Source of the DNA: Callipepla californica brunnescens
Lineage: Eukaryota; Chordata; Aves; Galliformes; Odontophoridae
NCBI GenBank assembly: GCA_023055505.1
Contig: JALIRH010000013.1
Coordinates: 124,001-188,000 of the forward strand
Reading direction: 5' to 3'
Length of the DNA: 64,000 nucleotides
The position numbers and the translations under genes are program-made. Positions within the stretch are counted from its first letter, which is position 1. The number at the start of each line of letters is the position of its first letter. Shown here in pieces: positions 45,576 through 58,024 of this stretch. The notes beneath the pieces are model-generated. The model saw nothing but the letters and a program-made list of their open reading frames with translations. It was not told the DNA's origin and did not search any database.

Positions 45576-45905
45576 CTATTGGATTTGTCCATCATCAGTT
45601 GAAGTGGTTGCAAAGTACATAGGGGATACAACACATTGTATAAGCTGAATAAAACACAGGATCATGCAACGAATAAACAGAAGAGTTGCAACAACACACA
45701 GTAGATAAAATAGAATACGTTTCACCCATAGGCCACCTGTGAGACAGGAAAAAAGATCAAAGTCCAGGCCTTTCCAAGTTTGGACGGGAACATGGGCAAT
45801 TTTCCATATACCCTGGGCAATTTGTTAACAACTTGGCCATTATCATCAATCTTTAGACAATAATTAAAGTCATGCAATTTACCACAAACAATCTATTCCT
45901 TATCA
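45576..45905 (-). pseudogene. env: Degenerate retroviral env transmembrane subunit
   Basis: On the minus strand the downstream frame reads T-W-K-G-L-D-F-D-L-F, then G-G-L-W-V-K-R-I-L-F-Y and a long hydrophobic anchor (L-L-C-V-V-V-A-T-L-L-F-I) followed by C-rich residues. It ends at a TAG at 45576-45578. The upstream part (C-G-K-L-H-D-F-N-Y-C) is in another frame. The sequence looks like the end of an alpharetrovirus-like Env TM: membrane-proximal region, anchor and short tail. Frameshifts and stops make it dead. Confidence 0.5.
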
Positions 45906-46329
45906 AACTATCAGGCACTCACTGGTTTTGCAATGCCATTATCAGTATTTGTTGCACTTGCGATTTTAATTCTCAGGAAGCATACCTAGTCCAATTTGAC
46001 AATACCTGGACCTGCCATGTAATGTTTTCAAAGATGATTTGGCATTTTGCCAGGACCATAGATGGCGTGAATATGTTTTCTAATAGGGTGAGTGAAGGCA
46101 TAACTACACTGCACTGCAACACTGCATGTTGCTTCAAGGTTAAATATGAATAGAATTGTCAATTTGAGCATCTCAAAAGCAACTGAAATGCTGAGATATA
46201 TATATACTGGTTTGGCAAGTTCAAGTACTGTTACAGTCTATAGAACTTTCACAGGACAGTGTGTGCAGGATACCCCATCATATAAATCATAAGAGGGGTA
46301 ATCTCAGAAACATACATATCTCCTATCAA

Positions 46330-46764
46330 AACTTAGACAATTTCCAACAGACATGTTTTGCATGGATCTCCTGGACTGGTATTAAAATAAACATCTCTCT
46401 GACACTGAAAAACATCAGTAACATCATGTTGCAAAGGGCTTTATAATGGATTTATTTTTGTGACAACATCTGACAGATATTAGATGGTCCCTTGGTTCAT
46501 TTCCCATTTATTAGGAAGTTGGGAACACCATAGCAGAGTTACATGCAAATCATAATCAGTTTAACAAAAAGGGGTGGAAGAAGGGGTCAAAAGGAAGGGT
46601 ATCACTATGCAGGGAGTAGCCAGTAAGCCAGCAAAACCTGTGAAAGCTCTGAACCCAAGTGTGAAGTTTAACAGCTCTAAAGACAACTCCCACATCCACA
46701 ACAACCTGAAACACGATACTATGCAACCAAAATACATAACATAATCAAGAGGTACATTCAGCAC
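46330..46764 (-). pseudogene. Possible env surface-subunit remnants
   Basis: The minus strand carries short cysteine- and tryptophan-bearing stretches (L-L-W-C-S-Q-L-P-N-K-W and N-T-S-P-G-D-P-C-K-T-C) and a hydrophobic 67-codon frame. Position and order suit Env upstream of the TM fragment. The evidence is weak, and no frame is long. Confidence 0.3.
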
Positions 46765-46904
46765 TCTAGTGTGATCAGATCTTTGTCACAAAAAACAAAT
46801 GGTTGAAGTCAGCTCTCTGCCTTCCTGCATTCAGTCGAGGACCTATGGGGGTCATCTGTAAAATAAAACAAGATACTTCAGTACACCCAGCGCTCTTTGC
46901 TTAC

Positions 46905-47548
46905 TGCTTTTCACCTTTTGCTTGTAAAAAATCGTCCAAAATCTCCAATTGGACTCTGAGCATTTATGACACTCTGTCTTTGATTCTTATGAAGAACAGA
47001 CAAATATCTTTTCAATTTTGCTAGTTCTGCAGCAGAAAAGAGACTTTCCTTAACATTCATCTGAGGGTCTAGATCCTCACTGTTTTCAAATGTATATTTA
47101 GTTTTTATCAAAGGATGCAGTTGAGCTCAGGAGGCCTCTAATTTGTCTAGCCTTGCCTTTATTCCTTCTAGAGGATAGATTTTTTCTTGAGGCAAACTAC
47201 AGATAACAATGCCACTGGTATCCTTACACATTAACTACTCCTTCAGAGCCTCTAGTAAGAGTCTGTTTCTGGAGTGTCTAGACCAATTCCTGAAGTAATT
47301 CTATAGTTTGTTGTCTGTTTTAAGCTGCTGATCTCAGAATACTATATGGCTACAACCAGAGCAGAACCCAATACTGCACCAATAAATGACTTTCCTTCTA
47401 ATGCTTGGGTATGAGCATTCTTTTGCAGATCACTAGTATGCTCTAAAACACTCTGCAAGCTATGCCAGTTCTGTCCTGCCCAGTCCACCCCTGTTAATGA
47501 GGACTGAGCACCATGCTTTTCTAAGAGGTTAAAAAAACACATCTTCAC
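46905..47548 (-). pseudogene. Avian ERV gag-like remnants
   Basis: Two minus-strand pieces: T-G-V-D-W-A-G-Q-N-W within 47342-47548, and L-H-P-L-I-K-T-K-Y-T-F then F-S-A-A-E-L-A-K-L-K within 46905-47150. From general knowledge they resemble Gag of avian ERVs of the alpha/beta type. They lie upstream of the env remnants on the same strand, so pol has been lost. Stops (for example after L-E-A-S) break the frame. Confidence 0.45.
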
Positions 47549-47560
47549 TTTTCATTGTGA

Positions 47561-48800
47561 CTACACTGTCACTCATTTCTCAATATGTAAAAAGATATAC
47601 ATGGGAAGGCCTATATCAAAGGAAATGCTAATGTGTAAATTGCTCCTCACTTCACTGCAAGGCCACACAGAAAAACTTCAAACTCCACACCTAAGCTAGA
47701 AGGCACCCTTAAGCTTCAAAATGTTCAGTGATCTTCATAGGGACAAACACATGTATTAAACAAATGGAAATAACTCAAAATTACTTAATAGGTCCCCGAG
47801 AGGTATGCACATAAAAAGTTCCAAACATGCAACTAAGTTTCAGTATGTGGAGTGATCTTCCTGGAGAGGTGTTCACATTTAAGTTATCAAAAGTATTATT
47901 CCTTGTGACTCCAGGAGGTGCACACAGAAAGGGTTTAAACAATATATGTTTCATTTTGTGGAGTGGTATTCATGGAGAGGTACTGTCAACGGTTTACCGG
48001 GCTGGATTGGCCCGGTTCCGTGACGATTGGTGCAGGGGACCCACGGACCCACGCCCCAGGAAAGGGGAAGGGAAAAAGGGAAAAGGGAAAAGGGAGATGG
48101 GCCTAGAAACAAAACAGCGGCAACGATCTGAGGAGGAAAGCTAATTTACTAAATAAGATATCAGAAAGCAAAATAACACAATATAATACAATATAATTGG
48201 AATTGAGGCTAATGAAATCAAAATAAAATGAGCAAGAGAGAGTGTCCAATAAATCGAAGGCCTTACGCTAACGCTGAAGGCAATACGGCAGCGAGCACCC
48301 ACTGCTGAGTCAATCCCGAAGGAAAAAGAGAGTGTCCCGTGACCGCTGAGGGGTTTTATCTGTTCCCTCTGAGCGGAAAACACGTAAAAATACAAAGCAT
48401 CGCAAAGTCCTCTGGGGAATGTAGTTCTTCTTCTCTTCTGAGGCAGGTATACCTGGAATTATCAATGATCTATGGAGCTGGAGTATTAGCTCTTTAACTC
48501 TTAATGCAATACATGATGTTATGATGTGGAATACCAGTACCAAAAATCATAAAACCATGACAAGGTACGCACATTAAAATAAAAAAATATCACTCCTCAC
48601 AACTCCAAGAGGTGCACACGGCAAAATGTTTCAAATTCCAAAAGCTCAAGTTCACATAAAAAGTTCCAAAAACACAGTTCACTTCCAAAATGTGGGGCGA
48701 TCTTTCTGGTGAGGTGCTCATATCTAAATTATCAAAAATATTGCTCTGGGCAACTCCAGAAGGTACACACATCAACCATGCCTGGAAGAACAACACTCTC
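47561..48800 (-). repeat. Diverged tandem repeats, split by a solo LTR
   Basis: Outside the LTR (47984-48562), similar units of roughly 75-130 bp recur. Each has a GTGATCTT-CCTGGAGAGGTG block, a TTATCAAAAATATTRCTC-type block and an ACTCCAGGAGGTGCACAC block (about 47842-47925, 48595-48620 and 48697-48775, with weaker ones at 47640-47780). They lie just upstream of the gag remnants on the minus strand, where a provirus leader would be. Confidence 0.55.
47984..48562 (-). repeat. Solo LTR with 6-bp target duplication
   Basis: 579 bp on the minus strand, TGTCATGGTTTTATG to AACCGTTGACA. A perfect flanking duplication AGGTAC lies at 47978-47983 and 48563-48568. Contains GC-rich CCGGGCTGG blocks and an AAAGGGAAAAGGG mini-repeat. 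Same family as 14968-15510, 17414-17564 and 63628-64000. Confidence 0.92.
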
Positions 48801-50154
48801 GCTGTTGGGTATCCTGTCTGTGACACCATTTAAAAAACAACCAACCAAACAAACAAAACAAACAAACAAACAACCAATCAACAAGTCTTCATAGAAAGCA
48901 AGAAAGAGAGAGTCACCAAGTGTAGGGTGAATAACCCAAAATAATAGTATTCACAGAAAATAGTGAGGAATATGGTATATTTTGCTTGGCTTATCTGTAC
49001 GGTAAGCAGTCAACCAGAAAATAAACATTTTGTAGATGGTCAAGGTTTGCCACTAACACCACAGGGGTGGTGTGCAGTTTTTTTTCTCCTTACTTCTACT
49101 GGATACTTCTGTTCATAAAGCTATTAAAAAATAGGTGCATGTCTAGTATAGCTATTTTTACCAGCTCATCTGCTTTTCTTTTTAAAAGGTGAATTTTTTA
49201 AATAACTGAGTGGGGGTTTGGGAACTTGACTCTTCTGGTTTTGAGGAATTTGACTCTCCTGGTTTAATTTATGGTCACCTGCTCCCTGATTATCCCAAAG
49301 AATAAACTTTGAAGGAACTATTTTATATCAGATCCAATTACTTTTATGCAACTCAGTTTAATGATGAGAATAACACTTTACTAATTTTGGTACCTTGCTA
49401 CAGTACTTTAGGAAGAAAAAGTAGAATGCCTCTATTTCTGTTTATTCACTTAACCTTAGTTTAAGGAAGCACTTCTGCAGGACAGTGTGCAAGGCCATGT
49501 TCAACATTAGCTTTGTTCTTGAAATTGTCCTGATACCAGAGCCTTCCAACAGAAGAGGCTTCTGCTTCTTTTTAGACATTGCAAGGAGTGAAAGTTTCTG
49601 CACTTTCATCTTATTTAATTCAAGCTAGAGTCAAGATTGTGAGTTCAAATATTTATTTATTTATTTAAAGACCAAAGAATGTTCAATATGCCTAAAAAAA
49701 AAAAAAAAAAACCAACAACAAAAAAAAACTGTTATGATTTCTTTAACATCTGTTCCCACTGACATGATGGCAGGGTTTTTGTACTGCATGCTGTACGAGA
49801 GCCCATCAGTGATTCAGGACGACTATATGTTGCCTAACTTTCATCCAAAAAAGTGCAATTATAATTGGTAATTATTTTACCTGAAAGATACTATGGAAGG
49901 TGGTTTAATTCAATCTATTCATATAGCAGTTAAAATAATGAAATATGAGGGAAATTTTATTTGCCAATTTTGGTTAAATTTGGTTAATTATAATTGATTT
50001 AGTGCTAATTGTGTAAGTCTCCTGCAAAAAGCTAACTGAAAAACAGATTTCATAGAATTCATTGATGCACTCTTTCTTTCTCATTGCACATACTATACTT
50101 TAAATCTAGACACCGATTATTATAACTGTGTCATTTCATCAATTTCAGTGATGT
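48801..50154. other. No gene; A/CAA-rich microsatellites
   Basis: An AAAC-type stretch lies at about 48828-48875 and an A run at 49696-49714. On the minus strand near 48812-48833, TGGTGTCACAGACAGG could be a degraded primer-binding site of the 45.6-47.5 kb element. Otherwise AT-rich unique sequence. Confidence 0.45.
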
Positions 50155-50360
50155 GATGTGACAGGACAAGGGACAATGGGCAAAACCTGCAACATGTAAA
50201 GTTTCATACCAACATGAGAAAGAATTTTATTGTGAGAGTGGCAAAGCACTGGAACAGGCTGCTGAGAGAGATTGCTTTAATAAGGAAGCTGCTTTAGCAG
50301 GGGCTTGGCTTGATGATCCTCAGAGGTCCCTTCCAACCCCTACAATATTCTGTGATTCTG
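50155..50360 (+). repeat. CR1 LINE 3' end, plus strand
   Basis: ORF2 end (GCACTGGAACAGGCTGC) followed by 3' UTR (TTGATGATCCTCAGAGGTCC, CTTCCAACCCCTACAA) and ATTCTGTGATTCTG. It is a short, old, 5'-truncated copy. Confidence 0.85.
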
Positions 50361-53298
50361 CAAAACACTGTCTTATGTCTACACATATCCCTCCATCCCC
50401 ATCTGTCAAAACTGGCCAAGTAACTGGGACAATTAAGGTGCTTCTGAAATATAATTATCCTTTATAATTTTTTTATATGTTTAAGAAAAAAACTGGCTCA
50501 CAAAAACAAGCTCCCTATGATAAAATGCGAAAGAGAATACCGGAAATGAACAAATCTTTACTGTACTTAAAATGTCCCTAAAATAATTTAAGCCCTAACT
50601 CTTCCTAATCCATCAGTAACTTTACACCAGAAAACAACACTTTAAGCATGCATAACCAAATAAATGAGAGACATCTTCGTTCAAAAAAATGTTAGGTACA
50701 TTAGGATTCTGGTAATGATTCCCTGTTGCTGGTATGTGTAAGGTACCTGTTTTCCCATGTTCCACTCACTTATTATTCAACTAGTTAAGAACATAGATGG
50801 TTGTCCATGCCCCCTCATAGCTCTTCTATGACTGAGCAATCATATTCTCATTTTCATGGTGGAAGAAATCATTTAGAAAACAGCGTAGCTTTCCCTTATT
50901 ACTTGGGCAGTTCATGAAGGATCATCTGGGTGCTTACCTCCACCCCCACATAACTGCTAGATCAGCATCACTCACAAGGTCATGCAGCCAGGAACATGAA
51001 AATCACTTCTGAGTATTTCTATCTAATTACAAATGACAAAATGGAAATAAAAAAATTAACTTAATTCTGGGAAGAAAACTGACATTACTAGCATTATTGC
51101 TTTGGTTGAATAAAAAGCTGGTTGCAAAATATTTTTTAACACTGGAGCACGAACATAGCACTGCATTGGACCCAGACTTCAAAGTACAAATACAAGATTA
51201 AGTACTTAGTATTTCCCTCAGACAATCAAGGTTCACCATTTACTTCAGTTTCCAAAGAATGCATACTTACAATAATAAAATATGAATCAACAATAGAGGA
51301 ATAGGTGCATTCACGAGAAAAAATTTTATACCACATTGCACCCTTACGCAAGAGCATACTCTTCATCTCCAAACCTAAACAGTGTGATACTGCAGATACA
51401 CTTGCTTAAACAATTGCAGTACTGAGGAAAAAAAGAGTAGCAATTGCTTTGAATTCTTCTCCATTCCGCCCAGAAATGCTTCTTATGTGTTGCAATGGCT
51501 ACTGAATCACTGAATTCCCTGACATGAAATAAAATCCTATTAAAAAAATAAATAAACAGGCCTTTAGAAAAAGTCCTCTCTTAAAGGGCACAGATTGGAA
51601 GGTATCAGTAAAATAGAAATCACACCGAGGAGACTATTAATTGCAGTCTCTACTGATATAATCTTCCTTCTATGAGGGCTGCTCATATCCTCACTCCTGC
51701 CTGCCAATTGGCAGCTGCATTTCCTTTCACTTTTATTTGCAGCTTGTACAGTCAAGGGGCAACAAGTAAATAAGAAACAAACAGAAAATACAATAAAGAA
51801 AAAAAAAAAAGGGAAATATATTATTTTCTATCTTCTGTAATTCATCAGAAAACAAGTTTTCAGGATGTGGAATGTACATAGGTGGTGACTAGGAGTTTCA
51901 AGGCCAAAAGTACCATGAAGTTGAGTATGACTTCTTGGCACCTTGAGTGCTTGAGGGCTCATAGAGATGGAAAGAGCTAATTTGGGTCTCATTTTTTTTT
52001 TTTTTTTGCCAAATGACTCTGGATCTACTCATGTAGGAGGAATAAGGCACAAAAATGACAGTATAATGGGCGAATGTGAAAACTGGGTGAATGTGAACAT
52101 AATTCTAAGACACCTTGTCCTTAACCTGACAAAAGACTGTTTTTCTCCTTTTCGCTTGAAGCTCACTCAGCAGATCCAGGCACGGCTGAGAAAGGAGTAA
52201 AAGAAGCAGCCACTATTAGCTCTTCTTGCCTATTAGAAGATCATGTATGACAGTTTGGAAAGTGGACTTGAAGGGCCTCAGAGATCATGAAGGTCTGGAT
52301 AAAAAGAAGCGAAAGTGATTTCTGATGCAATAAATATCACGTCCAGCAGTAGCACTCATGGAAATCCATAGCATCCTTTCCTCCCTCTCTCTTTTTTCTG
52401 TTATCTTGTCCTCCAATTACAGTAACAAGAAAAATATAGAACTATTTAATATAATTCTTATATATGAGCTATTTACAGATAAAATATCAAAGTATTTGAA
52501 ATTGTTTCAAGCTTACGTTATCAGATGAAATCCCAATTTTAGCCCTTTATTCTCAAGTTTGGCAAAATATACAAAAACATTTGGTGACAAAAAAAAACAA
52601 AACAGAAATTAGCTCTTTTCATTTATTTTCAGTTTTATTTCCCTTTGCATATCTGCTCTATCTGCTCTGTCTCTCTTCTGATTTATCTGTACAAGATGGC
52701 TGGGGGCAAGACAGGGAAAGATATGCATTCTAAGGGATTCTTTTCAAAGAGTTTTAATGAAAATTTCAGTTACAGAAAAAAGTTCAGATTTTAAGTGATC
52801 TTTCAAGAATGCCTAAATATCCAGACTTCCAACCAAACTTCTGAATATATGTTAGTAACACAGTAGTCATATATACTGGTGGTACCCTAATCTATTGTTT
52901 TGCTAAATGCCTAAATCTCTGACCAATTCAGTACAACACTGTTGAAATATTTTCTCTTTGTTTAGACCTTTAGATATTTAAAATACTGAGGTATTTTTGA
53001 GTGGCAGGAGTGAAAAATATAAAGAAAATTTCCTCATTGTTATATAACTGGAATTGAAAGCATTTCCTTAGAACTATCTTGATAATTATCTTCAGCAATT
53101 GCAAAGCTGTTAGGTACTTACTGTATTATTTAAAAACCTGGGTCATCTTTCTGTAATTTTAATCAGTGTGTTTTTCACTATGTTACAGTTTTCACAGTCT
53201 AATTATCAAATTGCCAGTGCTACAAAGTACAGAAGATAGCGCACTGTATTGTCTGAGTGCTATAGAAATACATAATAAAAAAGTTGTGCACTAACATA
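50361..53298. other. No gene recognised (about 2.9 kb)
   Basis: AT-rich unique sequence with short A/T runs (51797-51811, 51992-52008). A 77-codon frame at 51967-52200 begins at a T run and shows no domain. Confidence 0.55.
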
Positions 53299-53445
53299 AA
53301 ATCATAGATAAATAGAATCATTAAAGTTGGAAAAGGTTTCCAAGATCACCAAGTCCAGCTGCCCAATTATTGCACCATTCACACTAAGCCATGTCTTTCC
53401 ATGCCACATCTCCACAATCCTTGAATATTTCAATGACCACAAACA
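53299..53445 (-). repeat. CR1 tail fragment, minus strand
   Basis: Starts AAATCATAGATAAATAGAATCA, then GTTGGAAAAGGTTTCCAAGA and CACCAAGTCCAGCTGCC, an old CR1 3' UTR. It fades after about 53445. Confidence 0.75.
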
Positions 53446-53518
53446 ATGTAATTCAGGTTCCTACTCTGTCTTAATTTTGTCTGCAAAAGTACTGAGAAAC
53501 GTGGTTTAGCTGTGCATG

Positions 53519-53605
53519 TCCTTGTTCATTGCAGCACAGTTGGACTAGATGACCTTTGAAGGTCACTTCCAACTCTCAGGATTCTGTGATTCTACGATTC
53601 TAAGT
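53519..53605 (+). repeat. CR1 tail fragment, plus strand
   Basis: CAGTTGGACTAGATGACCTT, then CACTTCCAACTCTCAGG and ATTCTGTGATTCTACGATTC. It converges on the minus-strand tail 74 bp away. Confidence 0.8.
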
Positions 53606-55207
53606 TTATTTTTGATTATGTGATACATCTGAAGATAAACTAATAAGAGACTTGTGGGTATGTGTACAATTACTTTATCTCTAGCTTTACAGGAAGCTCA
53701 GTTCTGAAATGTCAGTCATATGCTAAATAAAATGTACTCCACCAGACTGTAGCTAATGGTATTTGTTTGTTATTTTATGTTTTGTTGTTGTGGGTGCTGC
53801 TGTGATTTTTTCCCTACAGATTTAGCCATAGTGGGAAACCTGGGCTAACTTTCAGGATATCTGTAACCATGATCTTAGTAATTACTGGGAACATCAACTG
53901 ATTCTATTGTTTACATATAGAGTATTATATATGTAACAGATTTCTATATTGATGAATAATAAAACTACCATTTTCAATGCGCATAAAAATGCTACATAAT
54001 TTCTTGAATTCTACTTGGAAAAAAGTCTTTGCAGCTGAAATTAGAATTTTTCTTCACTTCTGCTAGTCAGGCTTGAACAGTCTGTGAAATTAGAGTCTAT
54101 CTGAGCTTCTAGAAAAAGAATTATCTAGGTGTTGTATATACTTTAAGTGTCATGGACTTCTATAACTAGCATGGTGCAAAGCATATACATTCGTCTTTGA
54201 AAAATTGAAGAAGCAAAGACAATATCAAACAAATGTATAACAATCAATACAGTACTATTTCAGCAGAAACTGCTGGAAACTACCTCCCATATAGGACTAC
54301 ATTCACTTGGTATTTTTGAGTTCAGATTGATTCCAAATAACTGCCTAGTCTAGACTTTCCATTCTTTCGTGATTGATAGTCCTTGTAACATGGGCAAAAA
54401 CATCCTGACCATTCCTCTGGAATATGAATAAGGTAACAGGTTGTGTCTTCGTCTGTATGAGCTGGTTTGAAAACTAATAAAGGAAGTGTCTATAAGGCAG
54501 AGGTATCTTTCAGGAGTTTTGAAGATCTTCAGCAGATCTGGGGAGCATGTGATACCACCATAGTCACTGAAAAGGCCTACACAGTCTTTAAATGTGCTCT
54601 ATGTATCCTGATCTTACTGGAATGGCAATTTATATATTAACAGTCTCTTTCCTCTTTTCCCCTACTTGTATGATAACTGTACAAAGCATTGAAAAGTCTG
54701 CAAGTGAAATTATTTTGTGAAACCATCTCAAACAGAATGTAGTCACAGGGTGAAATACTTCACAAGAGAAAAATTGGTCATGCACTATCACTTTCTAACA
54801 CACAAAATGTTTTACTCAGAGTTTATATTCTTTTTTTTTTCTCTGTCCTTATTACTGAAGAATATCTTTTGACAGTGTTTTCTGAGTGAATCTGAACCCA
54901 ATTCAACATTGCTGTTATTCTATATAATGATTCACAGTAATATAGAGAATATATATAATGTTCCATTTTGAAATTCATAGCTTTCTGTTCCTACTTTGGT
55001 AGCCATGTACAGGACAAGTGAAGCAGTCACCAAGAGAAGCTCTTCTGCAGTAACACAGAAGGAATGTTTTGCTGTAGTCTGATCTTCACTCCTAGATGGA
55101 CCTACATCTACCTACCTAAACTTGATACAATCTCCAGATGTCTTAATTCCCTCTTATTAAAAAGAGCATGCTACCTCCTATTTTTGATGAGCAATGTTCT
55201 GCTAATG
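53606..55207. other. No gene recognised
   Basis: AT-rich unique sequence without a supportable coding region or repeat. A T run lies at about 54832-54841. Confidence 0.5.
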
Positions 55208-57060
55208 TTAACAGAACAGAACAGTCCAGTTGGAAGGGATCTACAAAGTTATGTAACTACTTCAGGGATAAGCGGAAGTTAAAACATGTTATTGACAGCA
55301 TTATCCAAAGGCTTCTTAAACACTTTCAGTCATGATGCATCAACTACCTCTCTAGGAAACCTGTCCTATTGTTTGACCACCTTCAAGGCAAATAAATGTT
55401 TCCTAACATCCAGTCTGTCCATCCAGTGGCACAGCTCTGTGTCATTCCAACACATCTGTCACTGGTTACCGAGACCAGCACATCTCTTTCACATTCCCTT
55501 CCTCAGAAAGTTTCAGAGAGCAGTGAGGTAACTTCTAGGCCTTCTTCTCTCCAGACTGAACAACCCAAGTGTCCTTAGCCTTTCCTCATAGGACATGCCT
55601 TCCAGTCTCTCACCAGATTTACTATCCCACTCTGGACAAGTACTCTAACATCCTTTATATATTTTGGAGTCCAGACTTCACAGAATCACATAATTGTGGG
55701 GGCTGGAAGGAACCTCTGGATATCATCTAGTCCAACCCTCTTGCCAAAGCAGGCTCCTTAGACCAGGTTGCACAGGTAGGCTTCCAGGTGGGTCTTAAAT
55801 ATCTCCAGAGAAGGAGACTCCACGACCTCTCTGGGCAGCCTGTTCCAGTGCTCTGTCACCTTTACTGTGAAGAAGTTCTTAGGCACATTTGTGCAGAACT
55901 TCTGTGCTTCAGTTTGTGGCCATTTCCCCTTGATCTACCACCATGCTACACTGAGAAGAATCCAGCCTCATCCCTTTGCCTCTTGCTCCTTAGATATTTA
56001 TAGACATGGATCAGATCCCCTCTGAGTCTTTCTTTCTCAAGGCTCAGCCTTTCCTCATAAGAGGTGCTCAGGCCCTTTATCATCTTTGTGGCCCTCCACT
56101 GGACTTTTCCCTGTCATTTTTGTACTGGGGAGCCCAGAACTGGACACAGTATTCCAGGTGAGAGGCCTCACCAGGGCAGCATAGAGGGGGAAGGTCACCT
56201 CCCTCGATCTGCTGGCCAGGTTCTTTTTAATGCACCCCAGGCTGCCACTGTCCTTCTTGGCCACCAGGGCACATTCCTGGCTCAAATTCTCACAAGATGC
56301 ACAGAGTATTCAAAGCAAGGCTGCAGTGATACTACAGATAGTGGTAGAAACATCCTAGTGATAGAACTGACTATGCTGTGTTTAATGTATTGTTCTCATG
56401 GCTGCCAGGGCACTCTGCTGACTTACGTTGAGCTTGCTGTCAATCAGCTCTCCCAGATTCCTTTCTTCAGGGCTGCTCTCCTAGTCTGCCGAACCTAGCA
56501 TGTGCCTTTATTTAACTTCCTTGCACTGACTGTCTAATTTTTCATGGCATCTAGATTCCCCTTCAAGGCCTCTCATCACTCCAGAGAATCAACAGCACCC
56601 TGCAGGTGAGTTTCATTAGCAAACTTGTTAAGGAAAATTTCAATTTCTGCATTCAGATTTTTGATAAAATTTTAAACAGGACTGACCCTAGAGTTGAGCT
56701 TTGGGAAATACCATCAATGACTGGCTGCCTGCCAAACACAGTTCCATTCTCCACAAAACTTTGAGCTCTACCATCAAGCCAGTATTTCATTCAGCATAGC
56801 ATGAACCTGTTTATCTCACAGTTGGACAATTTGTCCAGAAGGATGCTGTGAAGAAAAATACCAAAGCCTTTCTAAAATCCAGAAAGATTATGTTCACCGT
56901 CTTTATTTCATCCACTAAGTGGATGATCTTATCATAGAAGGAAATAAAACAACTAAGGCCCACATTGGCTGTGTTTGATAATTGCTTTTTTAGTTGACTG
57001 TCATTCAATATCTATTGAATAAAACTTGCTCTCACATAGTCAGTGAAGCTCATGTCAGAG
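55208..57060 (-). repeat. Old CR1 LINE, minus strand, interrupted
   Basis: Its 3' end is GAACAGAACAGTCCAGTTGG at 55208-55240. It runs through the ORF2 C-terminus to about 55676, is broken by a younger CR1 (55677-56287), and resumes with GCACAGAGTATTCAAAG and the RT region to about 57060. The RT region encodes on the minus strand F-L-D-F-R-K-A and S-F-Y-D-K within 56811-57008. Frames are broken. Confidence 0.75.
55677..56287 (-). mobile_element. Younger CR1 nested in the older CR1
   Basis: Starts CACAGAATCACATAATTGTG and GGAAGGAACCTCTGGATATC, the 3' end of a better-preserved CR1. It carries the ORF2 end to the C-A-L-V-A-K-K-D region (56055-56285) and stops. The older CR1 sequence joins up logically across it (TCCAGACTT then CACAGAGTATTC). 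No clear target duplication. Confidence 0.75.
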
Positions 57061-57510
57061 TGCTGCCACAGGTGACTGAGGTTTTCTGAAATGTCTCCTT
57101 TTATGGATGCCATTTTTGAAGGCAGGCAGCTCTGGCTGCTGCTTACTATAATATACTATATATACTCCAGGGCAGACCCCTACAGAGTCTTTGGAGACAG
57201 TGGCAACTACTGTGGTCACTGTTGTTCCTTTCAGTCCTGGGACTGTAACCCCATTATATCATTGTTATGTTTAACAGAAAATAGGTGCATGTTAAAAAAA
57301 GTAAAGTTTCAACAAAGGCATGGCTAATTACTCACTGAGGTCATCAGGACGGATTTACTAAATAATTTAGTGATGATTAGTGCTTCCTCTCTTCCTCTGC
57401 CTTCCTGTTCTGTGATCAGTTCAGCTTTCCTGCCCACATCACATCATAGTCCCTCAAATCTAATCACTTTCACTGTCTCCATCATAGCTACATCCTTACA
57501 CAGACAGTTG
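57061..57510. other. No gene recognised
   Basis: Non-repeat-looking interval between CR1 copies; it may include unrecognised, very old CR1 sequence. Confidence 0.4.
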
Positions 57511-57980
57511 TTAGAATGATAGTATCATAGGACACCTTAGGTTGGAGGGGACCTTAAAGATCATCTAATCCTTACCCCATACCATGGTCAGAGTTGTCGA
57601 ATACTAGAACAGATTATCTAGTATCCAAATCCAAACTGGTCTTGAGCACTTCCATGGATGGGGCACCCACAGCTCTGGGCAACCTGTTTCAGCACCTCAT
57701 CACCCTCACCAGAGCCCCACCCTTTCTTCATAATATCTAACCTAAAACTCCCCACTTCTGGTTTAAAGCCATCTTCCTTGGTCCTATCAGTAACAGACCA
57801 CATAAAAAGTTCTCATCCTGCTTTAAGTTCCTATTGAGTACTGGAAAGTGACAATGAGGTCTCCTTAGAGCCTTCCTTTCTCCAAGGAAAACAAGCCCAG
57901 CTCTCTCAACCTTTCTTTATAGGGATGAAGAGGTGGTCCAGCCCTCTGAGCATCTTCATGGCCATTCTCTGGAACTGCTC
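57511..57980 (-). repeat. CR1 LINE 3' fragment, minus strand
   Basis: Tail AGAATGATAGTATCATAGGA, 3' UTR GTTGGAGGGGACCTTAAAGA, then the ORF2 C-terminus (minus-strand M-A-M-K-M-L-R-G-L-D-H near 57930-57965) to about 57980. Older subfamily with broken frame. Confidence 0.8.
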
Positions 57981-58024
57981 AATCCTCGAGATCAACTGCT
58001 TTGGAATTGGCACAGCTGGAGCTG

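Noticed and set aside
48801..48880. AAAC-rich stretch considered as a CAAACA satellite
   Set aside because: Short and irregular; a simple A-rich microsatellite.
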